A stretch of DNA of 64,000 nucleotides from Streptomyces sp. MUM 2J (GTDB lineage: Bacteria > Actinomycetota > Actinomycetes > Streptomycetales > Streptomycetaceae). The stretch lies in the NCBI RefSeq assembly GCF_022414535.1, contig NZ_JADWYM010000010.1, positions 93,396 to 157,395 of the forward strand, written 5' to 3'. Positions 1 through 8,976 of this stretch are shown one piece after another (the stretch's first letter is position 1; each line of letters begins with the position of its first letter). The notes under the pieces are model-generated. The model saw only the letters and a list, made by a program, of their open reading frames with translations. It did no database searches and was not told the origin of the DNA. The translations under genes and the position numbers were made by a program.

Positions 1-108
1 ACAGCGCTTGTCCGGATCGGAGGAACACGCGGTGAGCGCGGCGGCGAGCAGGCCCATGCCCCCGAGCGCGACCGTGGTCGACCGTAGTTGCCGGCGTGCG
101 TCCGCCAT
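1..108 (-). CDS. Lipoprotein, N-terminal fragment (cut by window edge)
   Basis: Only the first 36 codons lie in the window; the gene runs off its left end. The ATG is preceded by GGGGAG six bases upstream. The peptide has a positively charged start (ADARRQLR), a hydrophobic stretch and the lipobox LTAC followed by SSDPDK, so the mature product should be a lipid-anchored extracytoplasmic protein with Cys as residue 1. Nothing can be said of its function from this fragment. It reads away from the MocR gene to its right and in the same direction. Confidence 0.75.
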   Translation of the reverse strand, partial: MADARRQLRSTTVALGGMGLLAAALTACSSDPDKRC

Positions 109-225
109 GTTCGTCTCCCCGTCGGTGTGCCGTGACGCGCCGCGGGCGCGTCCCGCGCGGCACGTTGCGGTGCGGTGCCGACGGGCGCGGTCACCGCGGC
201 GGTGCGCCGTTCTCGGCGGCCCAGC

Positions 226-1617
226 CTAGGGCAACACCCGGCACAGGGCCTCCAGAGCCCCGTTCCACGTGTGGTCGGGCGGCGTCCCGTAGCCGACGAC
301 GAGGGCGTCCGTACGGGGGCCGGCGCCGGCCAGCGGGTGGCGGAAGCGGGCGAGACCGGGTACGGCGAGGCCCTGCCAGGCGGCGGCCCGGACGACCGAC
401 TGCTCGGTGCCGGGTGGGAGGCGCAGCACTGCGTGCAGCCCGGCCGCGATGCCGGTGACCGCCACCCGGGGCGCCCGTTCGGCGAGGGCGGCGACGAGGG
501 CGTCCCGGCGGCGCCGGTAGCGCAGCCGGGCGGCGCGGACGTGGCGGTCGTAGGCACCCGAGGAGAGGAACTCGGCGAGGGTCAGCTGGTCGAGGACGCC
601 GACCGAGCCGGCACCGCCGCGTTCGAGCACCTCCGCTACCAGCGACGGCGGCAGCACCATCCAGCCCAGGCGCAGTCCCGGGGCGAGGGACTTGCTGGCG
701 GTGCCGAGGTAGACCACGTGGTCGGGATCGAGGTCCTGGAGCGCGCCGACGGGCTGGCGGTCGTAGCGGAACTCGCCGTCGTAGTCGTCTTCCAGGATCA
801 GTCCGCCCGTCCGCCGTGCCCAGTCGACGGCGGCGGCGCGGTGCCCGGGGTGCAGGGCGCCGCCGAGCGGGAACTGGTGGGAGGGGTTCAGCAGGACCGC
901 GCGGGCGTCGCCGAGACCGTCGACGCGGGTGCCGCGGTCGTCGTGCGGCAGCGGGGTGGTGGCCAGGCCGGAGCGGGCCACCAGGTCCCAGTGGATGTCC
1001 AGGCCGTACGGCTCGACGGCGAGGGTGCGCAGGCCGCGCGCGAGCAGCACCTCGGTCAGCAGCATCAGGCCGCCCGCGAAGCCGTTGCAGACGACGATGC
1101 GGTCGGGGTCGGCGCGCACGCCCCGGGCGCGGGCGAGGTAGCCGGCGAGCGCGGTGCGCAGTTCGACGCGCCCACGGGGGTCGCCGTAGCCGAGGGCGTC
1201 GCCGGGGGCGGCCGAGAGGGCGCGGCGCGCGGCGCGCAGCCACTCGGCGCGCGGGAACGAGGCCAGGTCGGGGGTGCCGGGGTAGAGGTTGTACGCCGGC
1301 CGGCCCGGCTCGCGGCGCCGTGGGGCGGACCGCTGCGGGCGGCGGGGCGCGGCCGCCCGCTCCGCCACGCGGGTGCCGGAGCCCTGACGGGCGGTCAGCC
1401 AGCCCTCGGCGACCAGGTCGGCGTAGGCGTCGGCGACCGTGTTGCGGGCGATGCCCAGGTCGGCGGCGAGGGAGCGGGAGGACGGCAGCCGGGTGCCGGG
1501 GGCGAGGCGCCCGGTGCGGACCGCCTCGCGCAGGGCGTCGGTCAGGCCGCGCCGCACGCCCGGTCCGGCCGGTGCCACATGGAGGTCGATGCCGAAAGCG
1601 GCCCATGGTTTCGCCAT
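226..1617 (-). CDS. MocR-type transcriptional regulator (GntR wHTH fused to PLP aminotransferase fold)
   Basis: 463 aa, the usual MocR size. A GntR winged helix lies at about residues 20-85 (GTRLPSSRSLAADLGIARNT). It is followed by a fold-type I aminotransferase domain with the NPSHQFPLG motif (244-252), EDDYDGEF (276-283) and the PLP-binding lysine in TASKS (K309). MocR proteins use PLP or a PLP adduct as effector; which ligand applies here cannot be read from sequence. Its start is only 47 bp from the divergent AhpD-like gene, so it probably controls that gene and itself from the shared promoter. ATG start; no strong RBS is visible. Confidence 0.9.
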   Translation of the reverse strand: MAKPWAAFGIDLHVAPAGPGVRRGLTDALREAVRTGRLAPGTRLPSSRSLAADLGIARNTVADAYADLVAEGWLTARQGSGTRVAERAAAPRRPQRSAPRRREPGRPAYNLYPGTPDLASFPRAEWLRAARRALSAAPGDALGYGDPRGRVELRTALAGYLARARGVRADPDRIVVCNGFAGGLMLLTEVLLARGLRTLAVEPYGLDIHWDLVARSGLATTPLPHDDRGTRVDGLGDARAVLLNPSHQFPLGGALHPGHRAAAVDWARRTGGLILEDDYDGEFRYDRQPVGALQDLDPDHVVYLGTASKSLAPGLRLGWMVLPPSLVAEVLERGGAGSVGVLDQLTLAEFLSSGAYDRHVRAARLRYRRRRDALVAALAERAPRVAVTGIAAGLHAVLRLPPGTEQSVVRAAAWQGLAVPGLARFRHPLAGAGPRTDALVVGYGTPPDHTWNGALEALCRVLP

Positions 1618-1664
1618 GGAAATGGACCATACTCCTGGGCTTCTTGCCTCCTAGGGTCGAGGAC
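1618..1664. promoter_or_regulatory. Divergent promoter/operator between MocR and the AhpD-like gene
   Basis: 47 bp separate the two start codons. It contains the small inverted repeat ATGGaCCAT (1622-1630), which resembles the TGGAC/GTCCA half-sites common at MocR operators. Operator identity is inferred from position and half-site resemblance only. Confidence 0.4.
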
Positions 1665-2219
1665 ATGACGACGACCACGCAGAACGCACGGACCACGCAG
1701 ACCTCGCGGACCGCAGGGGCCCCGGCCGGCACGGCGGCAGACGCGTACGCCCCCGAGGCCGCCCCCCGCCTGAACTGGGCCGAGCACGCCCCGCAGGTCT
1801 ACAAGGCGATGGTCCGCCTGGACGGCGCCGCCAGGCAGGACCTGGACCCCAAACTGCACGAGCTGGTGAAGATCCGCGCCTCGCAGATCAACCACTGCGC
1901 CTTCTGCCTCGACATGCACACCAAGGACGCGCTGGCGGCCGGCGAGAGCATCGAGCGGATCGTGCAGCTCGACGCCTGGGAGGAGTCCCGGCACTTCTAC
2001 ACGGTCAAGGAGCTCGCCGCCCTGGAACTGACCGAGGCCGTCACGGTGCTGACCGACGGCTCCGTGCCGGACGAGGTGTACGCCCGCGCCGCCGCGCACT
2101 TCGAGGAGGCGGAGCTGGCCCAGCTGATCGCCGCGATCACGGTGATCAACGCCTGGAACCGGTTCGCGGTGACGTGCCGGATGACCCCCGGTCACTACCG
2201 GCCGGGCCAGTACGCGTGA
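1665..2219 (+). CDS. AhpD-like carboxymuconolactone decarboxylase family protein
   Basis: 184 aa. The AhpD-like core carries the redox motif C78-A-F-C81 followed by H85 (NHCAFCLDMH), as in alkylhydroperoxidase-type thiol proteins. The first 30 residues are a Thr/Ala-rich extension without recognisable features. ATG chosen because GAGG lies just upstream and the family homology begins soon after. It is divergent from the MocR regulator and its stop overlaps or abuts the next gene, so the two are probably cotranscribed. Likely role: peroxide or thiol-redox protection. The substrate is unknown. Confidence 0.88.
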   Translation: MTTTTQNARTTQTSRTAGAPAGTAADAYAPEAAPRLNWAEHAPQVYKAMVRLDGAARQDLDPKLHELVKIRASQINHCAFCLDMHTKDALAAGESIERIVQLDAWEESRHFYTVKELAALELTEAVTVLTDGSVPDEVYARAAAHFEEAELAQLIAAITVINAWNRFAVTCRMTPGHYRPGQYA

Positions 2220-2248
2220 CGGCCGGCCACCGGGACGGGGAGCAGAAC

Positions 2249-2971
2249 GTGACGACGGGGACCGAGACGTTCCGGGCCCTGCACCGAAGCCGGCCGCCGG
2301 GCGACCCGCTCGTGCTGCCCGGCCCCTGGGACGCCGCCTCCGCCCAGGTCTTCGTGGCGGCCGGGTTCCCGGCACTGGCGACGCCCAGCGCCGGCATCGC
2401 CGCCGCCCTCGGGTACGAGGACGGGCGGACCCCGGCCGACGAGATGTTCGCGGCGGTGGCCAGGATCGCGCGGGCCGTGGACGTGCCGGTGTCCGCGGAC
2501 GTGGAGGGCGGCTACGGGTTCGCGCCGAAGGAGCTGGTGGAACGGCTGCTGGAGGCCGGCGCGGTGGGCTGCAACCTGGAGGATTCCGAGGGCGGGGTCC
2601 TCAAGGACCCCCGGCGGCACGCCGAGTGGCTCGCCGAGGTGCGGGGGGCGGCCGGTGACCGGCTGTTCGTCAACGCCCGCATCGACACGTTCCTGCACGG
2701 GGCCGGCGACCCGGACCGCACCATCGAGCGGGCCGCCCTGTACGTCGCGGCGGGCGCCGACTGCGTCTACCCGATCCTCGCCCCGGTGGGCCTGCTGCCG
2801 CTGCTGCGGGCCGGGATCGAGGGCCCCCTCAACGTCTTCGCCCGGTACGGCGAAGGCCCCTCCCCCGCCGAGCTGGGCGAGGGAGGGGCCACGCGGGTCA
2901 CCTTCGGGCCGGGGCTGCTGCACGCCGCGTCGGACGCGCTGCGGGTGGCCGCCGCCCGGATCCGGGGATGA
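2249..2971 (+). CDS. Isocitrate lyase/PEP mutase superfamily protein
   Basis: 240 aa. An (alpha/beta)8 barrel of the PEP mutase/ICL family, with VPVSADVEGGYG (residues 80-90; metal-binding Asp and Glu) and GCNLEDSEGG. The family makes or breaks C-C or P-C bonds next to carboxylates, for example 2-methylisocitrate lyase, oxaloacetate decarboxylase or phosphonopyruvate enzymes. It is a short stand-alone member like those annotated as oxaloacetate decarboxylase/PEP mutase-like, and the reaction cannot be fixed here. The GTG at 2249 is chosen because GGGGAG lies six bases upstream. An in-frame GTG at 2216 overlaps the previous stop as GTGA and is the alternative. Confidence 0.85.
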   Translation: MTTGTETFRALHRSRPPGDPLVLPGPWDAASAQVFVAAGFPALATPSAGIAAALGYEDGRTPADEMFAAVARIARAVDVPVSADVEGGYGFAPKELVERLLEAGAVGCNLEDSEGGVLKDPRRHAEWLAEVRGAAGDRLFVNARIDTFLHGAGDPDRTIERAALYVAAGADCVYPILAPVGLLPLLRAGIEGPLNVFARYGEGPSPAELGEGGATRVTFGPGLLHAASDALRVAAARIRG

Positions 2972-2998
2972 CGGCGGCCCGGGACCGGGGCGCGAACG

Positions 2999-3032
2999 CC
3001 CGGTCCCGGGCACGGGTCCGCCCGGGACCGGG
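2999..3032. terminator. Bidirectional terminator hairpin
   Basis: A perfect 12-bp inverted repeat (CCCGGTCCCGGG at 2999-3010, CCCGGGACCGGG at 3021-3032) with a 10-nt loop. It sits between two convergent genes. There is no U-run, which is usual for Streptomyces terminators. Confidence 0.75.
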
Positions 3033-3124
3033 CGGGGGAGCCGGAACACCGCGGGCGAGCCCGCACCACCGCCGGGGCGACGGCCACCGGGATCCGGGGC
3101 CGCCCGCGGCGTTCCCGCCGGCTG

Positions 3125-4090
3125 CTACTTCGGCAGCCAGGCCTTCCAGACGTCCGGGTTGGCCTTGACCCACTGCTCGGCGGCCTTCTCGGAGCTCAGC
3201 TTCTTGTCCGCGATCAGCGCCGCGACCTCGTTCTGCTGCTCGTTGGTCCAGTTGAAGTTCTTGAGGAACTCCGCGGCCTTCTCGTTGTTCTTGGCGAAGT
3301 CCGCGCCCAGGTACTTCTGCAGCGGGGTCTTGGCGTAGCCGCAGGCCACCTTGGCGGCGTCGGCGTCGCAGCCGTCGGTGTACTCCGGCAGCTTCACCTC
3401 CACCAGGTCGATCTGCGAGTTGAGCCACTGCGGCGTCCACCAGTAGCTGATGAACGGCTTCTTGGCCTTGTAGTCCTCGCGGATCTGGGTGATCTGCGCG
3501 GCCTCGGAACCGGCGTAGACCGTCTTGAGGTCCAGCTTCAGGTTCTTGATGAGGGCGTCGTCGTTGGTGGTGTAGGACGGCGAGCCCTCCAGCAGCTGGC
3601 CCTTGTCGCCGCTCTCCGCGGTCTTGAACAGGCTCGCGTACTTGTTGAGGTTCTTGGAGTCGACGATGTCCGGGTGCTGCTCGGCGAGGTACTTCGGTAT
3701 GAACCAGCCGATGTGACCGGTGACGCCGAGGTCGCCGCCCTTGACGACGGACTTCTTGTCGTCGACGTACAGCTTGACCTTCTTCGGCGCGCCGCCCCAG
3801 TCCTCCAGGATCGCGTCGGCCTTGCCGCTGTTCAGCGCGTCGAACGCGACCGACTCGTCGAGCTGGGTCAGCTTGACCTTGGTGTCGAGCTCGTTCTCCA
3901 GGATGTACTTGGCGACGGCCGCGTTGGCCTCGGCACCGACCCACGACGGCACCGCGATGGTCACCGAGTCGGAGCCGCCGCTGCTGGAGGAACCGCCGGT
4001 CTTGGCGGCGCCGCAGGCGCTCACCGAAGCGACGCCGAGGACGAGGACGGACGCGGTGGCCGCGCGCAGGAGGGTCTTTCTGTTCATCAT
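3125..4090 (-). CDS. Glycine betaine/choline ABC transporter substrate-binding lipoprotein (OpuAC/ProX family)
   Basis: 321 aa. The signal peptide ends in a lipobox (SVSAC), so the mature protein is a membrane-anchored extracellular receptor. The rest is an OpuAC-type betaine-binding domain with IAVPSWVGAEAN near the start, an aromatic-rich segment (ISYWWTPQWLNSQ) and two cysteines (CDADAAKVAC). The aromatic residues would form the quaternary-ammonium cage. The first codon is ATG at 4090 or the adjacent ATG at 4087. It is the last gene of a five-gene choline oxidation and betaine uptake unit, 88 bp after the permease. Confidence 0.92.
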   Translation of the reverse strand: MMNRKTLLRAATASVLVLGVASVSACGAAKTGGSSSSGGSDSVTIAVPSWVGAEANAAVAKYILENELDTKVKLTQLDESVAFDALNSGKADAILEDWGGAPKKVKLYVDDKKSVVKGGDLGVTGHIGWFIPKYLAEQHPDIVDSKNLNKYASLFKTAESGDKGQLLEGSPSYTTNDDALIKNLKLDLKTVYAGSEAAQITQIREDYKAKKPFISYWWTPQWLNSQIDLVEVKLPEYTDGCDADAAKVACGYAKTPLQKYLGADFAKNNEKAAEFLKNFNWTNEQQNEVAALIADKKLSSEKAAEQWVKANPDVWKAWLPK

Positions 4091-4178
4091 GTGCGTGTTT
4101 CTCTACTTTCCGACGGGCAGGTGGGGTCCTGCTGAACGGTTTGGTACGGGGTATGTGGGGGGCGGCTGGGCGCGCCGG

Positions 4179-6197
4179 CTAGCGGCCGGCGGCACGCTTG
4201 CCCGAACGCTGGGTGGCGCGGTCCAGGACCAGGCCGAGCAGCACGATCGCCACACCGGCGGTCAGGCCGAGGCCGAGCTGGCTCTTCTGCAAGCCCTTGA
4301 CGACGTCGTAGCCGAGGGCGCCTGAGCCGACGAAACCGCCGACGATGACCATGGCCAGCACCAGCACGACGCCCTGGTTGAGCGCGAGCATCAGTGAGGG
4401 CCGGGCCAGCGGTACCTGCACCTGGCGGATCTGCTGGAAGGTGCTCGCGCCCATGGAGCGGGCGGCCTCCAGCGTGGCGCCGTCGACCTGGCGCAGGCCC
4501 TGCGTGGTGATCCGGACGACGGCGGGCAGCGCGTACAGCACGGCCGCGGCGACGGCGGCGGAGCGGCCCACGTTGAACAGGGCCACCACCGGGATCAGGT
4601 AGATGAACTGCGGCAGGGTCTGCATGGTGTCCAGCAGGGGGCGCAGCATGCGCTCCAGCAACGGCACCCGCGCCGCGACCACACCGATGGCGAAGCCGAG
4701 CACGAGGGTGACGACGACGCCCGCGATCGCCTGCGACAGGGTGTCCAGGGAGTGGTTCCACACACCGATGACACCGACGCCGGCCATCGCGGCGGCGGCC
4801 GTGCACATCGCCCCCCAGCCGCCCGCGACCAGGGCGAAGCCGGCGGCCAGCAGCACCAGCAGCCACCACGGGGTGGCGGTCAGGGTGTCACGGATCGGGT
4901 CGAGCACCCAGGTGGTGAAGTTCGCCGCCCAGGTACGGGTGCCGCCCACGACGGGCACACCCTCGGCAAGGTGGTCGGTGAACCAGCCGACGGCCTGGTT
5001 CACCGGCTGCGCGATGTCCACGATCCAGGCCTCGGGCCACTCGGCGATCAGCGACAGCCACCCGGCCGTGCCCAGGACGACGCCGGTGGCGGCCGCCACG
5101 ACCCAGCCCCGCGCACCGTGCAGCCAGGGGGAGCCGGCCGGGGCGGAGCCCCCGCCCAGGCGCTCACCGGCGACGGCGGTGATGCGGTCCAGCCACACGG
5201 CCAGCAGCACGATCGGGATGCCCGCGGCGAGCGCCGAGCCGACGTCGACGGTGGACAGCGCGCGGAAGACCTCTTCACCCAGGCCGCCGGCACCGATCAC
5301 CGACGCGATGGTGACCATGGACAGCGCCATCATGATGGTCTGGTTCAGGCCGAGGAGGATCTCCTTGCGGGCCAGCGGCAGCCGCGCGGTCAGCAGCCGC
5401 TGCACCGGGCTGGTGCCCAGCGACTCGGCCGCCTCCATCACGCCGGTGTCCGCACCGCGCAGGCCGAGCGAGGTGAGCCGCGCCATCGGCGGGGCGGCGT
5501 AGATGATCGTCGCGATCAGCGCGGACGGCACGCCGATGTCGAACAGCAGCACCAGCGGCAGCAGGTAGGCGAACGCCGGCATGATCTGCATGGTGTCCAG
5601 GACCGGCCGCAGGATCCGCTCGAAGCGGTCCGACAGTCCGGCGCCCAGTCCGAGCAGCGCGCCGATGACGGCGGAGACGGCGACCGCGACCGACATCAGG
5701 GCCAGGGTCTCCATGGTGGCTTCCCACATGCCCAGCAGGCCGCACGCGGCGAAAGCGATGAAGGTGATCCCGGCGAGCTTCAGCCCGCGCCGGTCCCTCA
5801 GACCGCCGATGCGCCAGGACAGCAGGACGGCGACGACGATCACCGGGGCCCAGCCGGCGGTCTCCAGCAGGTCGGTCATCCAGGTGACCGAGCTGTCGGC
5901 CCAGTTGCTCAGGTGCAGCAGGAAGTACAGGAAGACCGGGTTGGTGTCCCTGTTGTGCACGACCCAGGTGTAGGCGTCGTCGAGCGGCGTCTTGACGTCG
6001 ACGGTGAGCGCCTTGGGCCAGTCCCCGCTGCCCCACAGCAGGGCGGCGAGCGGCACCAGTACGGCCGCGGCGACCAGCAGCGGCAGCAGCCGGCGCACCA
6101 CCGGACGGGTCAGCGGCGATCTGCGCACGGCCCCGGTGGATTCCTTGGCCGGTTCGACCGGCGTCGGCGGCGGGACGGAGGTGGCGACGGCACTCAT
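4179..6197 (-). CDS. Fused double glycine betaine ABC permease (OpuAB-OpuAB)
   Basis: 672 aa, about twice the usual length of a ProW/OpuAB subunit. Two homologous permease domains occur in tandem, each with its own cytoplasmic coupling loop. The first has LDTMQIMPAFAYLLPLVLLF and EAAESLGTSPVQ; the second has LDTMQTLPQFIYLIPVVALF and EAARSMGASTFQ. The single polypeptide would therefore form the whole membrane pore, served by the adjacent ATPase and binding protein. The ATG at 6197 follows a GGTGGAG ribosome site; longer in-frame starts overlap the ATPase gene and are rejected. A 49-bp gap separates it from the ATPase stop. Confidence 0.93.
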   Translation of the reverse strand: MSAVATSVPPPTPVEPAKESTGAVRRSPLTRPVVRRLLPLLVAAAVLVPLAALLWGSGDWPKALTVDVKTPLDDAYTWVVHNRDTNPVFLYFLLHLSNWADSSVTWMTDLLETAGWAPVIVVAVLLSWRIGGLRDRRGLKLAGITFIAFAACGLLGMWEATMETLALMSVAVAVSAVIGALLGLGAGLSDRFERILRPVLDTMQIMPAFAYLLPLVLLFDIGVPSALIATIIYAAPPMARLTSLGLRGADTGVMEAAESLGTSPVQRLLTARLPLARKEILLGLNQTIMMALSMVTIASVIGAGGLGEEVFRALSTVDVGSALAAGIPIVLLAVWLDRITAVAGERLGGGSAPAGSPWLHGARGWVVAAATGVVLGTAGWLSLIAEWPEAWIVDIAQPVNQAVGWFTDHLAEGVPVVGGTRTWAANFTTWVLDPIRDTLTATPWWLLVLLAAGFALVAGGWGAMCTAAAAMAGVGVIGVWNHSLDTLSQAIAGVVVTLVLGFAIGVVAARVPLLERMLRPLLDTMQTLPQFIYLIPVVALFNVGRSAAVAAAVLYALPAVVRITTQGLRQVDGATLEAARSMGASTFQQIRQVQVPLARPSLMLALNQGVVLVLAMVIVGGFVGSGALGYDVVKGLQKSQLGLGLTAGVAIVLLGLVLDRATQRSGKRAAGR

Positions 6198-6246
6198 GCG
6201 CTCCACCCCCGGCCATGGCTGTCGGTGTGCTGCGGGTGGATGCGCA

Positions 6247-7356
6247 TCAGGCGGCCACCTCCTCGCGGTCCAGACCGGCGACGACACGCAGCAGGGCGAC
6301 GTGGTCCACCTGGCCCAGGCAGTGGCCGTCCTCGACCACGCAGGCGGCGCGGCCGCTGCGGGCGACGGTCTCGATGGCGTCCGCGACGACCGTGCCGGGG
6401 GTGAGGGCACCGGGGTGCTCCGGGTCCTCGCAGCCGCCGGGGCGCATGGCCGTGCGGACGGTGATGACCTGCTCGCGCGGCACGTCACGGACGAAGTCGC
6501 GCACGTAGTCGTCGGCGGGCGAGCCGACGATCTGCTCGGGGGTGCCGAGCTGCACGATCTGGCCGTCGCGCATCAGGGCGATACGGTCGCCGACGCGCAG
6601 TGCCTCGCTGAGGTCGTGGGTGATGAAGACCATGGTGCGGCCCTCCTCGTGGTGCAGGCGGATGACCTCCTCCTGCATGTCGCGCCGGATCAGCGGGTCG
6701 AGCGCGCTGAACGGCTCGTCGAAGAGCAGCACCTCGGGGTCGGCGGCGAGCGCGCGGGCCAGGCCGACGCGCTGCTGCTGGCCGCCGGAGAGCTGGCCGG
6801 GGCGGCGCTGCTCCAGGCCTTCGAGACCGACCTTCGCGACCATCTCGGCGGCCCGCTCGCGCCGCTCGGCCTTGGGCATGCCCTGGATCTCCAGGCCGTA
6901 GGCGACGTTGTCCAGGACGGAGCGGTGCGGCAGCAGACCGAAGTGCTGGAACACCATGGCCGCGCGGTGCCGGCGCAGCTCGCGCAGCCGGTTCCTGTCC
7001 ATGGCGAGGACGTCCTCGCCGTCGATCTCCAGCGTGCCGGAGGTCGGTTCGATGAGCCGCGTCAGGCAGCGCACGAGGGTGGACTTGCCGGAGCCGGACA
7101 GGCCCATGACGACGAAGACCTCGCCCTTGTGGACGTCGAAGGAGACGTCCCGGACGGCGGCGGTGCAGCCGGTGGCGGCGCGCAGCTCGGACTGGGACAT
7201 GTCCTGGTACTCGGCATTGCCGGGGACGCGGTCGGCCTTCGGCCCGAACACCTTCCACAGGTTGCGGACGCCGAAGACGGGGGGCGTTCCGGCCGTGTCC
7301 GCGGGGGCGGTGTCCTTGTCGAGGACGGTCTTGGCGGGGTGGGGTATGCCGCTCAT
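6247..7356 (-). CDS. Glycine betaine/proline ABC transporter ATP-binding protein (ProV/OpuAA)
   Basis: 369 aa. Walker A GLSGSGKS (85-92), signature [15 protein letters not shown], Walker [13 protein letters not shown] and the switch His in [10 protein letters not shown] are all intact. The C-terminal region (about 290-369) resembles the CBS-pair tail by which OpuAA-type ATPases sense ionic strength. It ends before the permease and its ATG overlaps the stop of the choline dehydrogenase gene (ATG 7356-7354, TGA 7358-7356), implying translational coupling. It energises uptake of the compatible solute glycine betaine. Confidence 0.95.
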   Translation of the reverse strand: MSGIPHPAKTVLDKDTAPADTAGTPPVFGVRNLWKVFGPKADRVPGNAEYQDMSQSELRAATGCTAAVRDVSFDVHKGEVFVVMGLSGSGKSTLVRCLTRLIEPTSGTLEIDGEDVLAMDRNRLRELRRHRAAMVFQHFGLLPHRSVLDNVAYGLEIQGMPKAERRERAAEMVAKVGLEGLEQRRPGQLSGGQQQRVGLARALAADPEVLLFDEPFSALDPLIRRDMQEEVIRLHHEEGRTMVFITHDLSEALRVGDRIALMRDGQIVQLGTPEQIVGSPADDYVRDFVRDVPREQVITVRTAMRPGGCEDPEHPGALTPGTVVADAIETVARSGRAACVVEDGHCLGQVDHVALLRVVAGLDREEVAA

Positions 7357-8924
7357 CAGGCCTGGTTCCCTTCGCTGGTGTCGGCCAGTAGTTCGGCTGC
7401 CTTCTCGCCGACCATGAGTACGCCGATCATCGGATTCACCGCGGGCAGGGTGGGGAAGACGGACGCGTCCACGACGCGGATGCCCTCCAGCCCTCGGACC
7501 TTCAACTCGGGGTCCACGACGGCGAGTTCATCGTCGGCGGCGCCCATTCGGCAAGTGCCCGCCGGGTGGTAGACGGTGTGGTGCGCCTTGCGCAGCACCT
7601 CGCTGAGCTGTTCGTCGTCGGTGATGTCGGGACCGGGGAAGACCTCCCGCTCCAGCCAGCCGGCGAAGGGCTCCGTCTTCGCGATCTCCCGGGCGATCCT
7701 CACGCCGTCGACGAGGGTCTGCGCGTCGTGGCCGTCCTCGTCGGTGAAGTAGCGGAAGTCCAGCGCGGGCTTGACCTCCGGGTCGGCGCTGGTCAGGTAG
7801 ACCCGGCCGCGGGCGCGGGACCTGGGGATGTTCGGGGTCATCGACACGCCGTGCGCGGGGCGTTCGTAGCCCAGTCGCTCGGGGTTGTCGGTGAACGGGT
7901 TCTGGTAGAAGTGGAACATCAGGTCGGGCAGGTCCTGCCCGACGTCCCGGCGCACGAACAGCGCGGCGTCGGAGTCCATCGCGGAGTTCTCCGGCAGCGG
8001 CCGGTTCGTCTCCCACACGATCACCGACTCGGGGTGGTCCTGGAGGTTCTCACCCACGCCCGGCAGGTCGTGCACGACCGGGATGCCCAGCTCCTGGAGG
8101 TCCTTCTGCGGGCCGATGCCGGACAGCAGCAGCAGTCGCGGCGAGTCGACGGCCCCGGCGCAGACGACGACCTCGCGGCGGGCGGTGACGAGCTGCTCGG
8201 TGCCGTCCGCGGTGCGCACCCGCACGCCGGTGGCGCGCTTGCCGTCCATCTCCAGCTTGTACGCCCAGGTCTCCAGCATCAGCGTGAGGTGGGGGCGGTC
8301 GCCGGCCTCCATGTGCGGGTGGAGGTAGGCGACGGAAGCGGAGGAGCGTTTGTTGTTCTCCGGGTGGTAGGCGACGTCCAGGAAGCCGACGCCGTCGTGG
8401 AAGGGCTTGTCGTTGAAGCCGACCACCTCGGGGACGCCGGTGACGGTCTTCGACGCCTCGATCCAGTCCTTGGCGATGTCGTTCTGGTCCTGGTCGGCGA
8501 CGCGCACGATGTTGTTGCGCAGCCGCGCGTAGTAGGCCTCCATCTGCACGGCACCCCAGCCGGTGGCACCCGCGGCCTCCCACTCGTCCCAGTCGGACGG
8601 CAGCGGCTTGAAGGCGATCAGGGTGTTGTGCGAGGAGCAGCCGCCGAGCACCTTGGCGCGGCTGTGCAGGATGTGGGAGTTGCCGTGGGGCTGCTCGACG
8701 GCCGTGTACTCGTAGTCGAGGTCGCCACCGAGCAGGCCCGTCCAGCGTCGCAGGGTGAGGACGTCCTCGCGGTCGATGTCGGTGGGGCCGCCCTCGATGA
8801 CGGCGACGGTGACGTCGGCGTTCTCGGTCAGCCGGGAGGCGATGACGGAGCCGGCGGTGCCGCCGCCCACGATGACGTAGTCGTACTCCAGTGCGTTCTG
8901 CGGGTTCTGTGGGTTCTGCTGCAT
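7356..8924 (-). CDS. betA: Choline dehydrogenase (GMC family oxidoreductase)
   Basis: 522 aa. The FAD-binding motif [17 protein letters not shown] is at residues 16-32, the GMC signatures VLGGCSSHN and [16 protein letters not shown] follow, and the catalytic-His region is [10 protein letters not shown] near the C terminus. GMC choline dehydrogenases oxidise choline to betaine aldehyde. The assignment to choline rests on context: an aldehyde dehydrogenase lies just upstream and a betaine transporter just downstream, in the same orientation. An asparagine/glutamine-rich start ([10 protein letters not shown]) precedes the fold. Confidence 0.88.
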   Translation of the reverse strand: MQQNPQNPQNALEYDYVIVGGGTAGSVIASRLTENADVTVAVIEGGPTDIDREDVLTLRRWTGLLGGDLDYEYTAVEQPHGNSHILHSRAKVLGGCSSHNTLIAFKPLPSDWDEWEAAGATGWGAVQMEAYYARLRNNIVRVADQDQNDIAKDWIEASKTVTGVPEVVGFNDKPFHDGVGFLDVAYHPENNKRSSASVAYLHPHMEAGDRPHLTLMLETWAYKLEMDGKRATGVRVRTADGTEQLVTARREVVVCAGAVDSPRLLLLSGIGPQKDLQELGIPVVHDLPGVGENLQDHPESVIVWETNRPLPENSAMDSDAALFVRRDVGQDLPDLMFHFYQNPFTDNPERLGYERPAHGVSMTPNIPRSRARGRVYLTSADPEVKPALDFRYFTDEDGHDAQTLVDGVRIAREIAKTEPFAGWLEREVFPGPDITDDEQLSEVLRKAHHTVYHPAGTCRMGAADDELAVVDPELKVRGLEGIRVVDASVFPTLPAVNPMIGVLMVGEKAAELLADTSEGNQA

Positions 8925-8976
8925 GTGGTGGTACTCCAGAGGGACGTGGGGTGACGGCGGGCTCCGGCGGCCGGCG

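Noticed and set aside
175..1668. Long plus-strand frame opposite the MocR gene
   Set aside because: It is the complement of the MocR coding sequence; long antisense frames are common at this base composition.
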